Part shown: positions 9,975 through 21,290 of the stretch, piece after piece
Layout: each line of letters starts with the position of its first letter
Numbering within the stretch: the stretch's first letter is position 1
NCBI GenBank assembly: GCA_029876055.1
Contig: CM056875.1
Span: 4,427,001-4,491,000 of the forward strand
Reading direction: 5' to 3'
Source: Madurella fahalii
Taxonomy: Eukaryota; Ascomycota; Sordariomycetes; Sordariales
DNA: 64,000 bases
Position numbers and translations under genes: made by a program
Notes under the pieces: model-generated
The model's database searches: none
The model's input: the letters and a program-made list of their open reading frames with translations, nothing else
What the model was told of the DNA's origin: nothing

Positions 9975-12285
9975 TCAATCCTCGAGCATGGGCCACTCGC
10001 TAGGCATGTGTTTCGGGGTGTTATGCAACTCGACACCGAACTTTTTGGCCATCTTGACCGCCTCATCCCAGTAAACGCCACGCAGCACGTCCTGGTGGAT
10101 GGCCTTGACGTTGGGGTGCTGGATGAGCTTCATGATAAAGGCTTCGACGTTGGGGTATAAGCCCGGATACACGGCCACCGTGTGCAAGTTGGGGAAGCAC
10201 TCCAACCAGTCGATGAAGGGCTGGCCGTTGAAGCCGAAGCCGGAGAGGTAGCCTTCATTCGCAGAGGCCCAGTTGAAGTTTTGGAGCCCGAGAGTGTGAA
10301 TCTTGTCGGGCCGGATAAAGGCCAAATCTTTGGCCGGCTGGCGGATAACTGTCGGCCCGTCGGCCGGCTCAGTGGTTAACTCCAGAACCCTCAGGTTACC
10401 GGCCTCTGCTGCGGGCTCAAGAATTCGCTGTAGGTCGTGGTGCTCGAACGGCACCGAGCAGCGGAACACCTCCAAGTGCGGGAAGCTTGGGGAATGGTCT
10501 GTCAGTGTCCTGTCCGTAGGAGTGAATAGAGCCGCGTTGACGATCCTTGGATCGAGGGAAAGGATTTCTATGGAGCGCATACTGCTCGGCAGCGGGGGGA
10601 AAATGTCCTCATAGATTGAGGAGTTCACGGAATGTACGGCCCGGCCGACCACGATTCGGCGGAGACAGGGCCAATGATCGCGGGTCTCGGCTAGGGGCAT
10701 AAGGCTAGCTGTATAGATGTTGAAACCGTCCAGGTAAAACTGCTCGAGTTTCGGCGTAGCTCTCACAAGCAGCTCCTGGGCCCGTCAGTCATGGTCAGGA
10801 GCATGGAGTGCCTAGAGTCGAGTGACTTGCCATTTGGATCGCCACTTGGCTAGTTTTCACAGTGGTGATTCGTAACTTCTTCAGTCTCGGAAACAGGAAG
10901 GACCCAAGGGTGTGGTCTACACCACTGCCAGTTTCGATGAGGTCCAGCACCTCCAGTGTGTCAGAGGTAAGCTCAACGAGCTGCTTCACAACGGCAGGGC
11001 TATGGAGCGAGGCTAGAGAGAGCTGGGTTAGCTTCGCCCCAGATCTTCCCGGAAGACCAAAAGTCCCGGGTTGTTGCCCTAGTGAGGATCTGGAGCAGAG
11101 ACACAGGCGTTTCAGTCGTGGAAGGCCATAAAAGATGCTGTTCAGCTTGGTTCCCGTCAGCACGAAATCGGCTGTTTCATGAATGACAAAACTCGTTATC
11201 TCCTGGTGTTTCTGCAGGAATCGGCTGAAGAAGCGGCCCGGATTCTGTGGCCGTCCAAGTCTGAAGTCGGCCCAGAGCATGCTGTCTCGCAGCACGACTT
11301 GGTTCCACTGCTTGTTGACGCGAAGACAGCGGCTTTCAAGTCTGCTATTAGTATCAGTGCCCCGGGAGAAAGGGAGCTGCATGGCTTACACGATGCTCGC
11401 GCTATCGAGATGTGAGAAGATCATTCGGAGCACCTCGACCGGAAGCTTCTTGCAGGGGTCCGCCCGAGCGTCCTCGATCTTCAGGCTGTCGGCCATCCGC
11501 CGGAGGATAAACTAGACGTAGCCTATTAGCGGACAAGGGCAAGCAGAGACGGGATCTGGGTCCTGCTTGGAGCTTGCTCACGTGGTACTGGTTGTTGGGG
11601 CTGTGACGATATCGCTGGGTGTTGTACATGCCGCTCTTGACAAAACAGTTAATCAAGCCACGAAGCAGATCGACCGAAGCCAGCCCAGCGTCCCTGAGGA
11701 TCACGGCCACAGAACGATCGACAGCGGGGTCCGAATTTTGGGAGTGCTTTAGCAGATAGCGCATGATTTTGGCGACACGGCAGTAGCCCTAGGAAAGTCG
11801 AGTGAGCTGCTGTTGCTTTGCTTTTCTCCTCGAACGATATGCTCACCACAGCCGAAGCGGGATCTAGGCGGATGATGCTCAGGGCAGTCGAGAGCGCCGA
11901 GGTGTGTTGCTTGGCCTTTTCGAGGCACTCTGCCAGTGCATCGAGGGCTTGGATGTGGAGCGGCCGGGTGCAAGACGGCCAGGTATAACCACAAGCACAA
12001 GGACCCTTGGCCACCTGGTACAGCGCATCGGGGTCTCTACCCTGCACTGCGGCGGCGCACTGCGAGATGTTACAAGATTTGTCCTTCCCGTGGCGCGTCT
12101 TCTCCCTTCCGGCTGGGTTGCATTCGCACATGTTGATGGCCTTCGCAAGAAGACTTAGCGAGCCTTGTCCAGCAAGCTGGGAGTGGTAACCCGTGATGAG
12201 CACTCACAGTCATGATTTGCGCCACCGCCTTTGCACAAAGACCCTCATTCATGAGCTTGCAGCCATTGCCGAGCGCGGTTTCCAT
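9975..12285 (-). CDS. TPR-like, F-box and LRR protein (Pof3/Dia2 type)
   Basis: Six exons: 12285-12208, 12140-11847, 11788-11582, 11511-11390, 11344-10831 and 10775-9975, giving 671 aa with all phases consistent. Residues 1-190 are helical and TPR-like (NGCKLMNEGLCAKAVAQIMT, ALDALAECLEKAKQHTSALS, LSIIRLDPASAVGYCRVAKI). The F-box is at about 214-258 (KKLPVEVLRMIFSHLDSASI, then CLRVNKQWNQVVLRDSMLW). The remainder holds leucine-rich segments (LPRLKRLCLCSRSSL, DTLEVLDLIETGSG, NLRVLELTTEPADG, HTLGLQNFNW) and ends in PSEWPMLED. This order is that of S. pombe Pof3 and S. cerevisiae Dia2, substrate receptors of SCF ubiquitin ligases linked to replication-fork and chromatin functions. Orthology is inferred. 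The fifth intron (10830-10776) starts GCAAGT rather than GT, and joining there gives a continuous LRR frame. Confidence 0.85.
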
Positions 12286-12803
12286 GTCGCCCTCTTGATT
12301 GTGGCGGCTGCCGGGACGCGAGGAGTTTCAGAACCAGCCGTTATCTTCTATCGCTTCGCTGAATTGCTGAGGGGGACCAACGTGTGGCTAAACGCACTGC
12401 GGAAGCAGCAAGGACAGCTGAGCGATTGTGTACCCGGGGGAATGCACCCTCGCCGATAGGCAAACGCCGCGAGCTCTCAGAGTAAGATCTGTCTGCATGG
12501 AATGTATCGGTTGTAGGAGCATTGAGGAGTTATCTCTTTGCTCGCCGGTGCAAGTCGGTCTGCACTGTCCTTCACCTGCCGTCAATACCTACCAATTAAC
12601 GCGGGAACGCGTCGCGGGGCAGCCACTGGGCAGCCACAGTTGGGGCTTGTCCGATGAGACCACGGCTAAACCTCGGCTGTTCGAGCATTGGCCTCCGTCT
12701 CGGCAACGGACCAGGACCCTGTTTTAACGTCGCCGACCAAGACTGGACCTGGGAGCGGATCCTACGGAGACGGGAGCATCTCTCACGGACCCGATTCCCC
12801 CCT

Positions 12804-12821
12804 CCCCCCCCCCCCCCCCCC
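12804..12821 (+). repeat. 18-bp poly(C) tract
   Basis: Eighteen uninterrupted cytosines, directly preceded by CCCCCCT (12797-12803). The complementary G run could form intrastrand four-stranded DNA. Tract length is also prone to assembly error. Confidence 0.9.
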
Positions 12822-12851
12822 AAAGATCGTACCCCACTCGGGCACAACCGC

Positions 12852-12880
12852 TCGAAGACGGCGCCGCGCGGCGTCTTCGA
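12852..12880. repeat. Inverted repeat with 9-bp perfect arms
   Basis: TCGAAGACG (12852-12860) and CGTCTTCGA (12872-12880) flank an 11-bp G+C-only centre, giving a strong potential hairpin or cruciform 30 bp from the poly(C) tract. No gene ends nearby, so a terminator role is not suggested. Confidence 0.8.
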
Positions 12881-15862
12881 TCGTGGGACAATCGTCGTCA
12901 TCTCACTGCATATGATACCTGTAAGATACGACCCGCGTGCGTAACCTGGCGTGCACTTCCGGCGCCGACGGGTAGAACTATGCTAGTTTCGGAAGGTGTG
13001 CGTGCATGTGCCTTGATGTAAGTTTGTGTGTCGGGTGCGTGTGGATGTGTGGATGTGTGTGTGGTGTCGACTGCCGTCTTACAGCGTGTCACGGGCGGTC
13101 TGCATGGAAGGAAATAGACTCGGGGTCAGCACCAACCCTTCGGGTTCCCACGTGCACACTCCCAAAATGGCGGGTCCGATGTGCGTGACCAGCTGCTGTC
13201 TGCCTATCTTCGCCTTGCCCTTAGCCGTCGTTGCCCTGAGCTACCGAGCTGAATCCCCAAACCTGCCTTGCCTTTCGTCGCGGGCCTCGGGTCCCGGCAG
13301 CCGCAGCGGCGCGGATGCACAGGACCCGAGCCCCTCATTCCAACTTGCAGGGTTCTCCCTTTGCAGAGCTATGCTCGGTACCCGAACAGGATTATGGTTT
13401 TTGTGGTGGTGGCATTGGTGATGGTGGTTGTTGGGGACCACGTAAGCCTATACCAGACGCTTTGATAATTGTCGTCAGCGCTTTCGCACATATCCCTGAA
13501 CAAGAAAGGGGAAAAGAAGAAAAGAAGAAAAAAGAAGAAGAAGCATGCATGCGGCTCAGATGTGTTTTTTTGGTCGAATGCTCGCATGTCACTCTACGGT
13601 AGTAATAAGGGTAAATTAGTGAGGTACTGTATGTACCGTACACACTTGGGTGCTGTACTGCCACATCACATTACCTCACATTACCTGACCTCGCGCATCA
13701 TGCAGGGACATATCCCGCGCAAATCGGATTTGCGACAGGCGCGCCAGCGCGGCTTTTGAAACGCGCGTGGCAAAACCTATCGACGACAGCTCTTTCGCAG
13801 GGCACATCACTACCAGTTCGACTCGAACCGTGCAGTAACATATTGATTTCAACTGGATTGGTAATCTTCAAGCGCGGGAAGACCGAGCCTTTTCTAGATG
13901 CAGCTCCATCATTCGAATTGACAAACCCTCTCTGGTAACACTCTGGTATTACCCTTGACGCTGGGTAAGGCGCACTACCACGTCTTATCACAAGAGGCCG
14001 CGGCAAAACGGTTTGAGGCAAACGCGGCGCAACCCAAGCACATCATCCCCCCGATTTCAATTGCCGTCCCCAACGAGAATATACCGAACCCCGACGCTGG
14101 GTGGCTAGGTCACCAACCGTGCCATTGGGGGTTTCGCCTTGAATAGCTCTTGGTGTAGAAGGACCCGTTCAGCGGCCCTGGGCCAGTAGGTTCCGAGATG
14201 GAAATTTCAGGATGATGGATGATGGCTTCGACGTTACTCTGTTCTGTCTGGTAGACCGTGTAGCAGAGAACCGTTGGCGCAGTTTACAGACAGCGTGGCA
14301 CAGATAGGTAACGTATGTTCACGAGTTCCTGAAGCTTCCGGAGACTTCGGAGATGTCCACGCAATGCTCTGAATCATCATGCGGCCCAGAAAACCTGAGG
14401 CACCCCGGGAATGGTATGGCGCAGACGGGAGCTCCTCCCGCGACAGCCACCTTGCATGAAAAAGTCGGATTCCTAGTGCCGGACTACGTACATAGATGTG
14501 AGGGGGTCGGCAAACGGGCCTTTGCGCATGTTCACGGGGCCCAAGGCCCCAAAAGTGCGAGCAAAAGTCCAAGCTCGGCCAAGCCATCCGAGGGCCCCGG
14601 GGCTCAGGTAGCAGCAAAAACCGGATTAGGCCCCTCTATTTTTATCGTGCCAGGCACCCGGGACGCGTGATTGGCGCCCGGGGCCCTTGAGCGCCGCGGT
14701 TAAGGTGCTGACCTCCAATGGCCGGAGCAAGGCTTTGGCCCCCATTTTTAACTCCCCTTTTTCCCATCGGACAACGACTGGAGAAATTCCCCTTTCGTCA
14801 CCTGGGTGGTTGCCCGAAATGTCTTATTTTGGAAGATTTGGCGGTGCAGTGGCCGCCAATTGGCTGCCGTTAGCGAAGCAATCGCGCCCAGGCGTTTGTC
14901 TCGCCCAATGAGCTCCCACCCCACAAGCTTGGGTTCAACACTGTCACCGCACCGCAGGACGCAGTGTGCAGCATGCAGACGCAGTGTGTGTTGTGTAAAT
15001 CCGTGTGGCAGGTCGCTCAAGCCGCTGCCTTCAACCGCTCCAAATCGGTGCACACGGGCTACTGAAATCATCATCCCCCAAGGATAGATGTCTCGGACAG
15101 ACGAGCTGAACTGTCTTGGGAAGTGGCCATGTCATCATGTTACACCGAGCTAGCACCGAATTGGGACATATTTTTCGAACTGCCATCGCAACCTGCTCAA
15201 GGCCTGGTTCCGCCGGCGGTCACAAGTTTTCGTACTGAATATCTGCCTTTCTATTTCTGCATTTCTATCATCCCCACACCTCAGCTGGTCCCTTGCAGAA
15301 ACAGTAATCCCTGGAAATCCAGCCCGGGTTGCTGAGCCAGTCTGACAAGGAGGGTCTGATTGAGTTTCGGGAAAGAGTGTAAAAAGAAAAAAAGGAAAAG
15401 AAAAGCAAACAGGAAAAAGAGAAGAAAAAAAAAAAATTCCTTCAGCGCCATTGATGTTCCACGGAGCAGGCCTCCAGCTGCTCCTCTCTTCATTCATCCT
15501 TATACTGCCAAAGGGGGGCCGTGACTGCCGCTGCTACCTGAGCAGCTATTAAACATAACAGAGGGGTGAGTCAATCCAACGTTACATCCATTTAAACATC
15601 CAGACATGAGAGAGGATAAATAAAACAAGAAACCGGAGGGAAAATGTTTTGGGCCGAAGCAGCAAAAACAAAGAAATGCCTCTGAGGCGAGAATGTGTAT
15701 GTGAGAAGGGAACCAAGAACCCAAGACCCCTTCCAGTTGCCTGGAATCCCTACATGCCCAAAACGCCTGGTATCGTGTCCCATATGCATGACTCATTCCG
15801 ACGTCCATGTTGATATTCCGAAAGGAACGGAAAGAGAAAAGCCCCAGAAAAAAAAAAAAACA

Positions 15863-15900
15863 CCAGAAAACCAGAAAACCAGAAAACCAGAAAACCAGAA
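15863..15900 (+). repeat. 8-bp tandem repeat (CCAGAAAA)
   Basis: Nearly five perfect copies of CCAGAAAA, directly after a poly(A) tract. It looks like slippage expansion of purine-rich intergenic DNA. There are no unique spacers, so it is not a CRISPR array. Confidence 0.9.
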
Positions 15901-16530
15901 ATAGAGGAATTGGGAAAATGTTATACAAATGCGTGTTGTGCTGTGATCCGTATGCATTCCGATTCCGACGCTATGCTTTCGTGTAGGCCAAAAACCTCGA
16001 CGGGCCCCAATAAAACTTGGTCCATCGAGACAGAGTGTTGCAGACTGCCGTAGGGGTACTGCGTTGAGTCAAAGTGCATCCCGCATCTGAAGAGGCAAAA
16101 GGAACTCGGGAGAGTTGCCTGCTTAGAAGGAAGGTTTTGCCGGCGCGTGCAATTGGTCGTCCTTTGGTCGTTGTCGCCCTTCCGACTGTGATTTTTTTTC
16201 TTTTCCCCTGTCTTCGATGACAATAGCTGCTTGTCCGGTTGCAGATCGGCATTCGTCGAGATTTTGTAGGGTACTGGCCAGGGCTGTCGTGTAACCGTGT
16301 CGCCGCCTCATTGGTTTTATTTCCTTTGGCGGACATCATGGAGGCGCCGATGCCGATATCAAGCGGTCATGGCCTACAAAGAGGTATGAAAGCTGGGAAG
16401 GGGGCTGGGCCAGCGCGGAGGGTCTCACTCGGAACGAGTAGAGGTAGGCGATCCAATCCCGAAGTTCAAAGCGTCCCAGCGGCGGTAAGTGCCGGGAATA
16501 GCAGCCCATCATCATCGAAGACAGTACTCT

Positions 16531-16779
16531 TCACCGGTAGTGGCTGCGTGAGCTCTTGGATGACCGGCCTGAGTAGTAGCCCGAGTCCGAGTACTCGGCC
16601 TGCGTATAGTCATATCCTCCGGAGCGATGAGATGAGTGCTCTGTGCAGGCGTATCCCACTAAAATTGTCCGCCTCTGGATGCCATGGCCCGGCTGACCGT
16701 AGGCGGCACACCGGTCAACAGCGTGTTGGTAGTAGAGGCACCGGCATGCCGCGTAGAGTTCAACCAGCTGGTAGCACAT
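16531..16779 (-). CDS. Small Cys/His-rich fungal protein, 82 aa
   Basis: A single-exon frame starts at ATG 16779 (MCYQLVELYAACRCLYYQHA) and ends in a Ser/Tyr/Arg-rich tail (SKSSRSHYR). I recall proteins beginning with a CYQLVE...C.C.YY.H pattern as common in Pezizomycotina, but know of no function. Cysteines are at positions 2, 12, 14, 24 and 45 and histidines at 19, 32 and 48, giving C-x9-C-x-C-x4-H-x4-C-x7-H-x12-C-x2-H, which suggests metal binding (inference). The middle reads VDRCAAYGQPGHGIQRRTIL then VGYACTEHSS. The low-complexity tail (GGYDYTQAEYSDSGYYSGR) looks disordered and phosphorylatable. No signal peptide or membrane segment. It stands alone in a gene-poor stretch. Confidence 0.7.
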   Translation of the reverse strand: MCYQLVELYAACRCLYYQHAVDRCAAYGQPGHGIQRRTILVGYACTEHSSHRSGGYDYTQAEYSDSGYYSGRSSKSSRSHYR

Positions 16780-19700
16780 GTCGGGCTTTCCTGGTACTGA
16801 CGACTATGGCAGAAGGCGTCAAGAGCCTGTTTGGCAGGGGGTTGTGAGGCAACAAGGTGGGTGGTGGAGTTCTTGTTGACTGCCACTGCGGGATGTGGCG
16901 GCGGGGTATAGGCGTCTTGTGATGGCTGCCCAGGGGGGACCGGGATGATGTGTTCAGGTTGACGTGTGATCGACTATTGGAAGGGTATGGGTGATGATGG
17001 ACGTTGGGAAGACGTGCACAAGAGAGCGAGAGGCAAAAAATAAATATGAGAAAGACGGGCTCAGGCACCACCGCAGGAGAGCAACGAGGCAGAGCCAAGC
17101 GAAAGGATGCTGAAGCGAAAAGCAAGCAAGAAGAGAAACAAGAGAAATGAGTAATCAGGCACTCTACACCTGTCAATGCAATGGCTTAGATGTCCGACTC
17201 ATCAGTCAACAGACCGAAGAGGGCATCGCGGCAGCCTTATAGGCACCGGGAGGCTGCGAAAGTCTCGCGGCGTCATCTGAGCGGGACTGGCTGGAGTCCT
17301 TGCGGCGTGAAGGCAGCAGTGACGCCAGGGGAGCGCTCACCGCAGATGGAGTACATCGAGTACATTGGCCTTGTAGGGTACCAGGTAATCCAGAAACTGG
17401 ACAACTGGGTGACTGGGGCATCATTTGCGGCATGCAGGCTAATGCAGACGACGCAGTGTCGAAAGAAGGCGCAGGCAGGACCAGGGGAGGAGAGAACGAC
17501 AAGGGAGGACGGGACGGGCCCGGGAACGGAGCAGATTACACCAAATGTACAATGGTCTCTTGTTCGGCCTGAGCTGCGTTTTGGCGGATGCAAAAAGGCA
17601 CAGCCGAGCGGGTGACATAGAAGCAGGAACGGAGTGCGTTTTCCTCGGCTGTGGGTTTGCAGGTCCGATTTAGGTGCGGGTTGGAGGTGGTGCTCCGCAG
17701 TTGCGCCAAACGACGTTGCGAAAACTGGGCGATGGGGAGGGAAAGGCCAAAAAAAAGAAAAAAAAAAATTAAAAAAAAAAAATAAAGAGGAAAGTAACCA
17801 ACAGAGCACGCCAAGTGGGTGTCGGTACGAACGGTACAGATACGGTACATTGAGGACCAGGTCCTTACGCGGTAACGAGTAGCGAGCTGACAGGGGTTGA
17901 CCCCTGTAAGATCCTGACTTGGGAGGTGGGCTGCGCACATCACTCCAGAGGATGGGCCCCCCCTCCCCCCAAGATGATCGCCTAAAAAAACGGTCCTACG
18001 GTGGGGTGCTAACGCCGCAGCAGCCCGTGGTGGATGTCAAACGGGGGTTGGATGCAGCAAAACTTGACTGGAGGGCGACCCGGGACAACCCACCGCGGCG
18101 TGACTAACAACAGAACTAGCTTCTGGCCGTCAACGTCGCCGAATCATGTGGCTCCGGGGCGCTTGCGATCTGACATGGTTTGGAAGCTAGTCGTACACAG
18201 TTCCGGATTTGGCACACAACGGGACGCTGACGTCAAGGAGGCCTGCGTGCCGTGATGTCGTGCCCAGCAGATTCGGCGTGGTTGTCTCCTGGCATAGCGA
18301 CTGGATGCCCACAATACAGACGCAGAGCCGATCTGTACTGTACATCTAGCGATCCTGAGTGCTGCCAGGCGAATGCTCCAACGGTCGGGTCAACTGCAGC
18401 TGCAGGCACCCGGGTGCCACAGAATGTTACAGTTACGCAGCGTCGACCGAGTAGGATCTATCAGGGCAGCATCTTCGTTCGGTAAGCCTATGCAAAGCAA
18501 TACGGGAGACAACCAGGGACGGACCCTCCTTGCAGGTTGCCGGTTGTCCTCAGATACCAGATCGGAAATGGCATTGCTCCACGTCTGGGTCCGCATGCCT
18601 GCCCAAAAGCGGCCGTCGCAACGGCGCCGCGTTCAGCTGAGGGTTTCTTGAAACAGCTTCGTGCTCGTAACTGGTGTTGGGAAGAACGCCACAAAGAGGT
18701 CCCACCGATCGCCCCGTTGTGGAGCGCAATGGGTCCCCCGGCCGGCGGTCTTGGCAAACCCGGCTCCACCAAACACTACTACTACTCCCGTGAGGTGGAG
18801 GAGGGCGCCGCTGATGATGAGCATGGGGAGCCCAGGTCCCCAGGCGCTTGCTGAAAAGCTCGAGGCAGGCCCGTAGGCCGTTCTTGGCGATGGACAATTT
18901 CACCATGTGCCGTCTGCCGTCCTTCCCTTGGCGAGGACACCAGGACGAAGAAGTCGGCTTTGCCTTGAACCTGCTAATTCGGTCTAGGTCTATTCCCATC
19001 GAGCGGTTTGTCTGCTGAACCGCAAACGACCCGCACCGTGGCGCGGGCTTTCACCGACCGAACAAGCCCCATGGTCTAGCTGCGGGGGGTGGCTGATCAG
19101 GCACGGTAAACCAGCCTGCCAGGAACAAGAGGACCGAGAAGTCAGATGCCTGAGCTACTGTACGCTGGGCACGGATTGCCCTGCGCCAATTGCTGTGTTC
19201 CAATAACCCGTGTCAGAAAGCGGCCGCAACGGGCGGCCTACCTTGTCATGCTTCCCGCGATCGTTGGACGTTCGATGGCCTACGATCCAGCCCGCCCTAG
19301 GCAAGTACCGGGTGACAGCGAAGTGCTAGGGTGGAGCAAGGATGTTGACGACTTCGCCAGGTTCTTAGTGCCGGAGGAGTTGCGGTTGAGGTGCGATGAG
19401 AGGTACGGAACGGTGCAAGGGTCATGACGCCCGATTGGGAGGGCAACCCTGGTACGTGCATGTGCCAAGCATCTCTAAGATGCTTGTAGAACTCATGGCG
19501 GCGGCCTCTGCTGACAACAGGCGGTGCCGGGTGGTCTCGTCCGGTTCACGGCGCCGGCGCTGGCAGGTAAGGCCGTCCTGAGCGGCTTTGGCGCCGTCAT
19601 TGGTGGTGGTACGGACGCTGTGAGCAACAGCCCCCGGTAGCCCGCCGGGTGTCTCCCGTCGTATTCCCTCCCGGATCCCCGGCGCGCCCAGAAGTAGAGA

Positions 19701-21179
19701 ACTCCAAAACAGCCAGGCAGTGGGGAATGGGCGCGTGCAGGTCATTAGCCTAATGCATTCATTTCTTGATCTTTCTTTATCTTTCCGCGCTTGTTGGGGA
19801 TTCCTGTTGAAGGCGTACCTCGCCCAATGGTGGCCTGTTCGAGCTGCAAAAGCGGCATGCCTCTGATCGTCCGTGGCTGCCCTCCTCGACCGTCTGATTG
19901 GAACCACCCCATGTCCGATCTGGGATCGGTGGGCATGTGGCCGGTTCGGTCACTCGATGCGATATGGATCGTAGTCTATCATGTCGGCACGGAAGTTACT
20001 GGTAACGGTGCACTTCCGGCCTGGGTTCAGTCACGACTCGCAGTCACCAACCAGCTCACGGGGCGAAGGTGCCGTCTTTGCCTCGGCGCGCTGTCGTACA
20101 TAGACTACAGTAGTTGTGTGTGGAATCAGGCATGCGGTATTCGAGGACCGTTGCAGGCCGGGGAGTCACCTGAGGCTGTAACACGGCATGCAGAAAGGTG
20201 CGGTAAAAGGGTTGGTCGGGAGAGCTGGGGTGGGAAAACCGGGAGCGTAATCCGGCTCCCGTTGCTTATTTCTCGGGTGCCTCGGCGGGAGCTGTGACGA
20301 GCGCGCTGCCCTCTCTCTCTCCGGGAAGAGTAGCCACGCACACCGAGATCCGGTGATGACATCAGGTGCGCTGCTCACCGAACGACCGCCGCTGTGGTCT
20401 CCAAACATACCCTTCCTGGTGGAATCATCAATCTGACAATCGCGTCCCTCGCAGCCGCCGGTCTCGTGCGCCGTTGTCATCGATGCGAGCGAGCCGTTGA
20501 GCCTCGCAGTCTGCCTCATTGAAGATACCCCCACCTCTTCCAGGGCCGAGGGCAATCGCATAGCAAGATCTCGTGGGAAGTCTATTTATCCTTCACTCGT
20601 CGTGCGCGAGTGTTGGCGTGCCTGATCGATTTGTCGATACCGGCCGGAGCGTTGCAGGGTTGCGGGGCGACCGGGGCCGGGGAACGGAGAGTGACGATGA
20701 CTCGGGAGCGGGCCAATCGCTTGGCCTACCAGGGCACGCAGATCCTTGCTGCATGTCTCGCGGCAGTCGGTTCGTGGTGATTGACCAACCACAAGTCGCC
20801 TGGCGACGAACTCGGATATGCAGCACAGCCTCGGGACGGCTGACTGGACATTTTAGTGGATGCCAGCACCTGAACCAGTCGATTCACTCGGGTCGGGATC
20901 GCAGCGAATTGATGGCATTCGCAGTCACCTCAGATTCGAGCACGGAGTTGCCGGCGAAAAAGAAGAGTCCCCGTTCTGAGCATGGAGCACTGTGCATGGA
21001 ACCTGGAGCACCAGGCAGCTAGGGCCGACAGCCCAAGTTGGAATGCGGGGTTGCGTATTACGATACAGGGAAATACGAACTCAGCAGAACACATGACACG
21101 CACCTTAGGCAGCAGCCTCCGTCGGGGGAATGGCATCGAACCGGACCTTCCCGTCCTCAGTCTTCAACCTCTCTCTTCT

Positions 21180-21205
21180 CACACACACATACACACACAC
21201 ACATA

Positions 21206-21239
<34 letters not shown>

Positions 21240-21290
21240 GACACACAAATACACACATACACACACGCGCGCGCACACACTCTGGGAGCG
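21180..21290 (+). repeat. Composite (CA)n-(CT)n-(CA)n microsatellite
   Basis: Imperfect CACACATACACAC arrays flank a long CTCTCTCT block and end in a CGCGCGCG segment: alternating purine-pyrimidine DNA on both sides of a polypyrimidine block. All overlapping frames are repeat artefacts. Confidence 0.95.

Larger units (their letters stand above)
12286..16530. other. Gene-poor intergenic DNA with repeats
   Basis: About 4.2 kb without a gene I can support; open frames are short, not conserved-looking and often driven by homopolymers. It includes an 18-bp C run followed by an inverted repeat (12804-12880), purine-rich A/G tracts near 13500-13550 and 15380-15436, an A run near 15847-15860 and an 8-bp tandem repeat (15863-15900). 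The left end should carry the promoter of the minus-strand F-box gene. Confidence 0.55.

Noticed and set aside
15863..15900. Tandem 8-bp repeat considered as a CRISPR-like array
   Set aside because: Units are directly adjacent with no spacers; it is a simple minisatellite in a eukaryotic genome.
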